DNA from: CALLVY01 sp937899855
Lineage (GTDB): Bacteria > Bacteroidota > Bacteroidia > Chitinophagales > Saprospiraceae
Reading direction: 5' to 3'
Length of the DNA: 64,000 nucleotides
Assembly (NCBI GenBank): GCA_039820405.1
Contig: JBCBQC010000030.1
Location: forward strand, 1-64,000
Positions 62,436 through 64,000 of this stretch are shown piece by piece. Both the position numbers and the translations under genes were made by a program. The notes under the pieces are model-generated. The model was not told the origin of the DNA and ran no database searches. It was given only the letters and a program-made list of their open reading frames with translations. Numbering within the stretch: the stretch's first letter is position 1; each line of letters begins with the position of its first letter.

Positions 62436-63023
62436 ATAACTACCAATACAAAAGTTTCCCTAGCCCTGCTCGCCGCCATTGCCGGCGCTTTGACTTTGGT
62501 GATTGGTGACGTATTGATTTTGGGATACGAGACACTATCCGAACGCTACCCGCTATTTGCTCAGGATTATGCCTATCAATTGGATGCCAATGCGGCCTCC
62601 CAACTCGTCAATGCACCCACCGAAAACTTGCTGGTGGGTACCCTCTGCGTAGCTTTGTGCGTACCGCTCCTGCTACCCGGCATCTGGCTCGTTTACCAAA
62701 CCTTGCGCGACAAAAAGCAGTGGTACGCCAACGTCGTATTCTTTTCTTTGATGGCCGGCGCCGCTCTGACCCCGCTGCTGCATTCTAAAATGCTCTTTCT
62801 CGGTGAAACGTATAAGGCCCTACTCCATACCGACCCAAGCGCACATCCCCAACTCCTCGCGATGGCCCAAAACTTCCGTACGGTCATGTACGTCGGCTGG
62901 TCCGTCGCCCTGCTTTTTCTGACGGTCGGCTGGGTGGCCTACGCGATTTGTATCTTCCGCGGGAAAACCTACCTTCCCCGGTGGGCGGGCTTGACGAGCC
63001 CCCACCTGTTATCGACCTGTTAA
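62436..63023 (+). pseudogene. Membrane protein gene without ATG start, probably C-terminally truncated
   Basis: The coding-like frame begins ATA ACT ACC AAT ACA AAA (62436), encoding xTTNTKVSLALLAAIAGALT, a typical N-terminus if ATA replaced ATG; the next usable start is TTG at 62490, inside the first helix. Four membrane helices are present. The frame ends soon after FRGKTYLPRWAGLTSPHLL with a short off-pattern tail (STC), where a membrane protein of this kind would be expected to continue. Loss of start and end suggest a decayed gene; translation from ATA or TTG cannot be excluded. Confidence 0.45.
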
Positions 63024-63108
63024 AACCCCTGAAAACGCCCGTAGCCCCCATTTATTCCCTAGCTTCGTCATCGACAAGTCCAATCTTTCCACCACCAAAT
63101 CCAAGTCG

Positions 63109-64000
63109 ATGCCAGCGTTCCGTACGGCCCCCCAAATCCTATTTGCCTGCTGCCTCCTCCTCAGCGCTTGTGGCGGTGGCGAAGCACAACCCCCCACCGA
63201 CTACCAAGTGCCCACCGAACCCCTGGTGACCCTCCGCCCCGGGCCTCCCATCGCCGACTACATCCGCCACATCCACGAAGACCAGCGGGGCCACCTCTGG
63301 CTGGGGACCAACGGCCGGGGCGTCGCCCACTACGACGATGCGCAGCTCCGCTATTACGCCCCCGCCCAGGGCTTCCAAGGGGAACAAATTACCGGCATCG
63401 CCGAAGATGCGGCCCACAACCTCTGGTTCGCCACCGATCGGGGAGCCGTCAAATACGAAGCCCCGCCAACGGCGACGGCCGCCCCCTCATTTACCAACTA
63501 TCCCGCCGCCCAGCATTTTGACGACCTCCGCCTGTGGAGTATCTTTGTCGACAGCCGGGGCAGCGTCTGGGCCGGTACCGCCCGGGGCATCTTCCGCTTC
63601 GACGGCCGCGACTGGCTGCCCTTTGCCCTCCCTTATCCCGAAACGGAAACGGGCGATTTCGTTACCCCAAGCACGACCTGGGGCATCACCGAAGACCGGG
63701 CGGGCCACCTGTGGTTCAGTACCAATGGCCACGGTGCCTTCCGCTACGATGGGCAGGCCTTTAGCCAGTTGACCGAGCAAGACGGCCTGTCCGACAATAG
63801 CGTGGACGTCATCCTGGCGGATCGGCGAGGAGACCTGTGGTTCGGAACCCGCTTCGGTGGGCTGAGTCGCTACGCTGGCCAAACCTTTACCAACTACACC
63901 TCCCGGGACAGCCTGGGCAACGATGAGGTCTGTGCGGTTTACGAAGATCGGGCGGGCCACATCTGGTGCAGCTCCGAGGGCTTTGGCGTTTACCGTTACG
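63109..64000 (+). CDS. Lipoprotein with two-component-regulator propeller repeats, partial (runs off the right edge)
   Basis: At least 297 residues from the ATG at 63109. A lipobox LLLSAC places the lipidated Cys at 21. Repeats of about 40-45 residues follow, each with a (D/E)D(Q/R)xGxLWxGT or equivalent motif: EDQRGHLWLGTNGRGV, EDAAHNLWFATDRG, VDSRGSVWAGTARGI, EDRAGHLWFSTNGHG, ADRRGDLWFGTRFGG. These are Reg_prop blades of beta-propeller sensor domains. In Bacteroidota such propellers usually belong to hybrid kinases; whether a kinase part follows lies beyond the window, but a lipoprotein anchor makes a stand-alone sensor or binding protein as likely. Confidence 0.85.
   Translation, partial: MPAFRTAPQILFACCLLLSACGGGEAQPPTDYQVPTEPLVTLRPGPPIADYIRHIHEDQRGHLWLGTNGRGVAHYDDAQLRYYAPAQGFQGEQITGIAEDAAHNLWFATDRGAVKYEAPPTATAAPSFTNYPAAQHFDDLRLWSIFVDSRGSVWAGTARGIFRFDGRDWLPFALPYPETETGDFVTPSTTWGITEDRAGHLWFSTNGHGAFRYDGQAFSQLTEQDGLSDNSVDVILADRRGDLWFGTRFGGLSRYAGQTFTNYTSRDSLGNDEVCAVYEDRAGHIWCSSEGFGVYRY

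Overview
The window reads as a chromosomal segment of a GC-rich member of the Bacteroidota, most likely Saprospiria (Lewinella-like); this placement is inferred. The supporting signs are type IX secretion (T9SS) sorting tails of both kinds (type A at 8982-10403 and 32551-33873, type B at 10416-14543), HYR-like, PKD and SprB surface modules, -7 promoter boxes of the TAnnTTTG class, a short primary sigma factor without region 1.1, a fused CcoN-CcoO oxidase subunit and a tmRNA whose tag ends in YAMAA.

Layout. 1-4635: two minus-strand surface proteins, the first running off the left edge and built of near-identical 270-bp (90-residue) repeats. 4831-8728: a small PGDYG-like protein, a palindromic 164-bp MITE-like element, then a compact plus-strand cassette of three genes (two-helix SLATT/DUF4231 membrane protein, patatin-like phospholipase, TIR-domain protein), facing a zinc-ribbon M48-family protein that has lost its HExxH motif. 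8982-14543: a secreted CBM/esterase and a 1375-residue type B T9SS adhesin. 14817-26444: one 3875-residue NRPS/PKS megasynthase (A-PCP-sulfotransferase-KS-AT-ACP-aminotransferase-C-A-PCP-TE). 26823-27197: tmRNA with its terminator. 27350-33873: a small secreted protein, a saccharopine-dehydrogenase-like enzyme, purC, an ABC exporter and a PKD/T9SS protein. 34035-37709: five uncharacterised genes in one orientation, several of them envelope proteins. 37809-43964: housekeeping block rpoD, pnp, rpsO, a histidine kinase and mazG. 44109-46949: small membrane protein, CDP-alcohol phosphatidyltransferase, methyltransferase, the second MITE copy and a pirin. 47091-55784: a complete cbb3 oxidase operon (ccoI, ccoS, a 36-residue unnamed gene, ccoNO, ccoQ, ccoP, ccoG, ccoH, a SafE-like gene). 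55894-64000: small genes, a TetR-controlled hydrolase/AhpD-like pair with a clear promoter-operator, a frameshifted remnant, a SUKH-ankyrin protein, a P-loop kinase-like protein, AraC and VOC proteins, a decayed membrane gene and the start of a propeller lipoprotein.

How the genes work together. The cco operon contains the structural subunits and the copper/heme assembly factors for a high-affinity terminal oxidase. The megasynthase should, on its own, start on one amino (or other carboxylic) acid, extend it with one malonyl unit, convert the resulting beta-ketone to a beta-amine, couple one more amino acid and release the product; an embedded sulfotransferase may decorate the first unit. The SLATT-patatin-TIR cassette combines three domain types known from bacterial conflict systems (membrane disruption, lipid hydrolysis, NAD-linked signalling) but has no recognisable nucleotide cyclase or SIR2 partner; it is the best candidate here for an undescribed system. 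The two MITE copies, one just upstream of that cassette and one that supplies the pirin stop codon, are the clearest mobile DNA; no transposase, tRNA, rRNA or CRISPR array was found.
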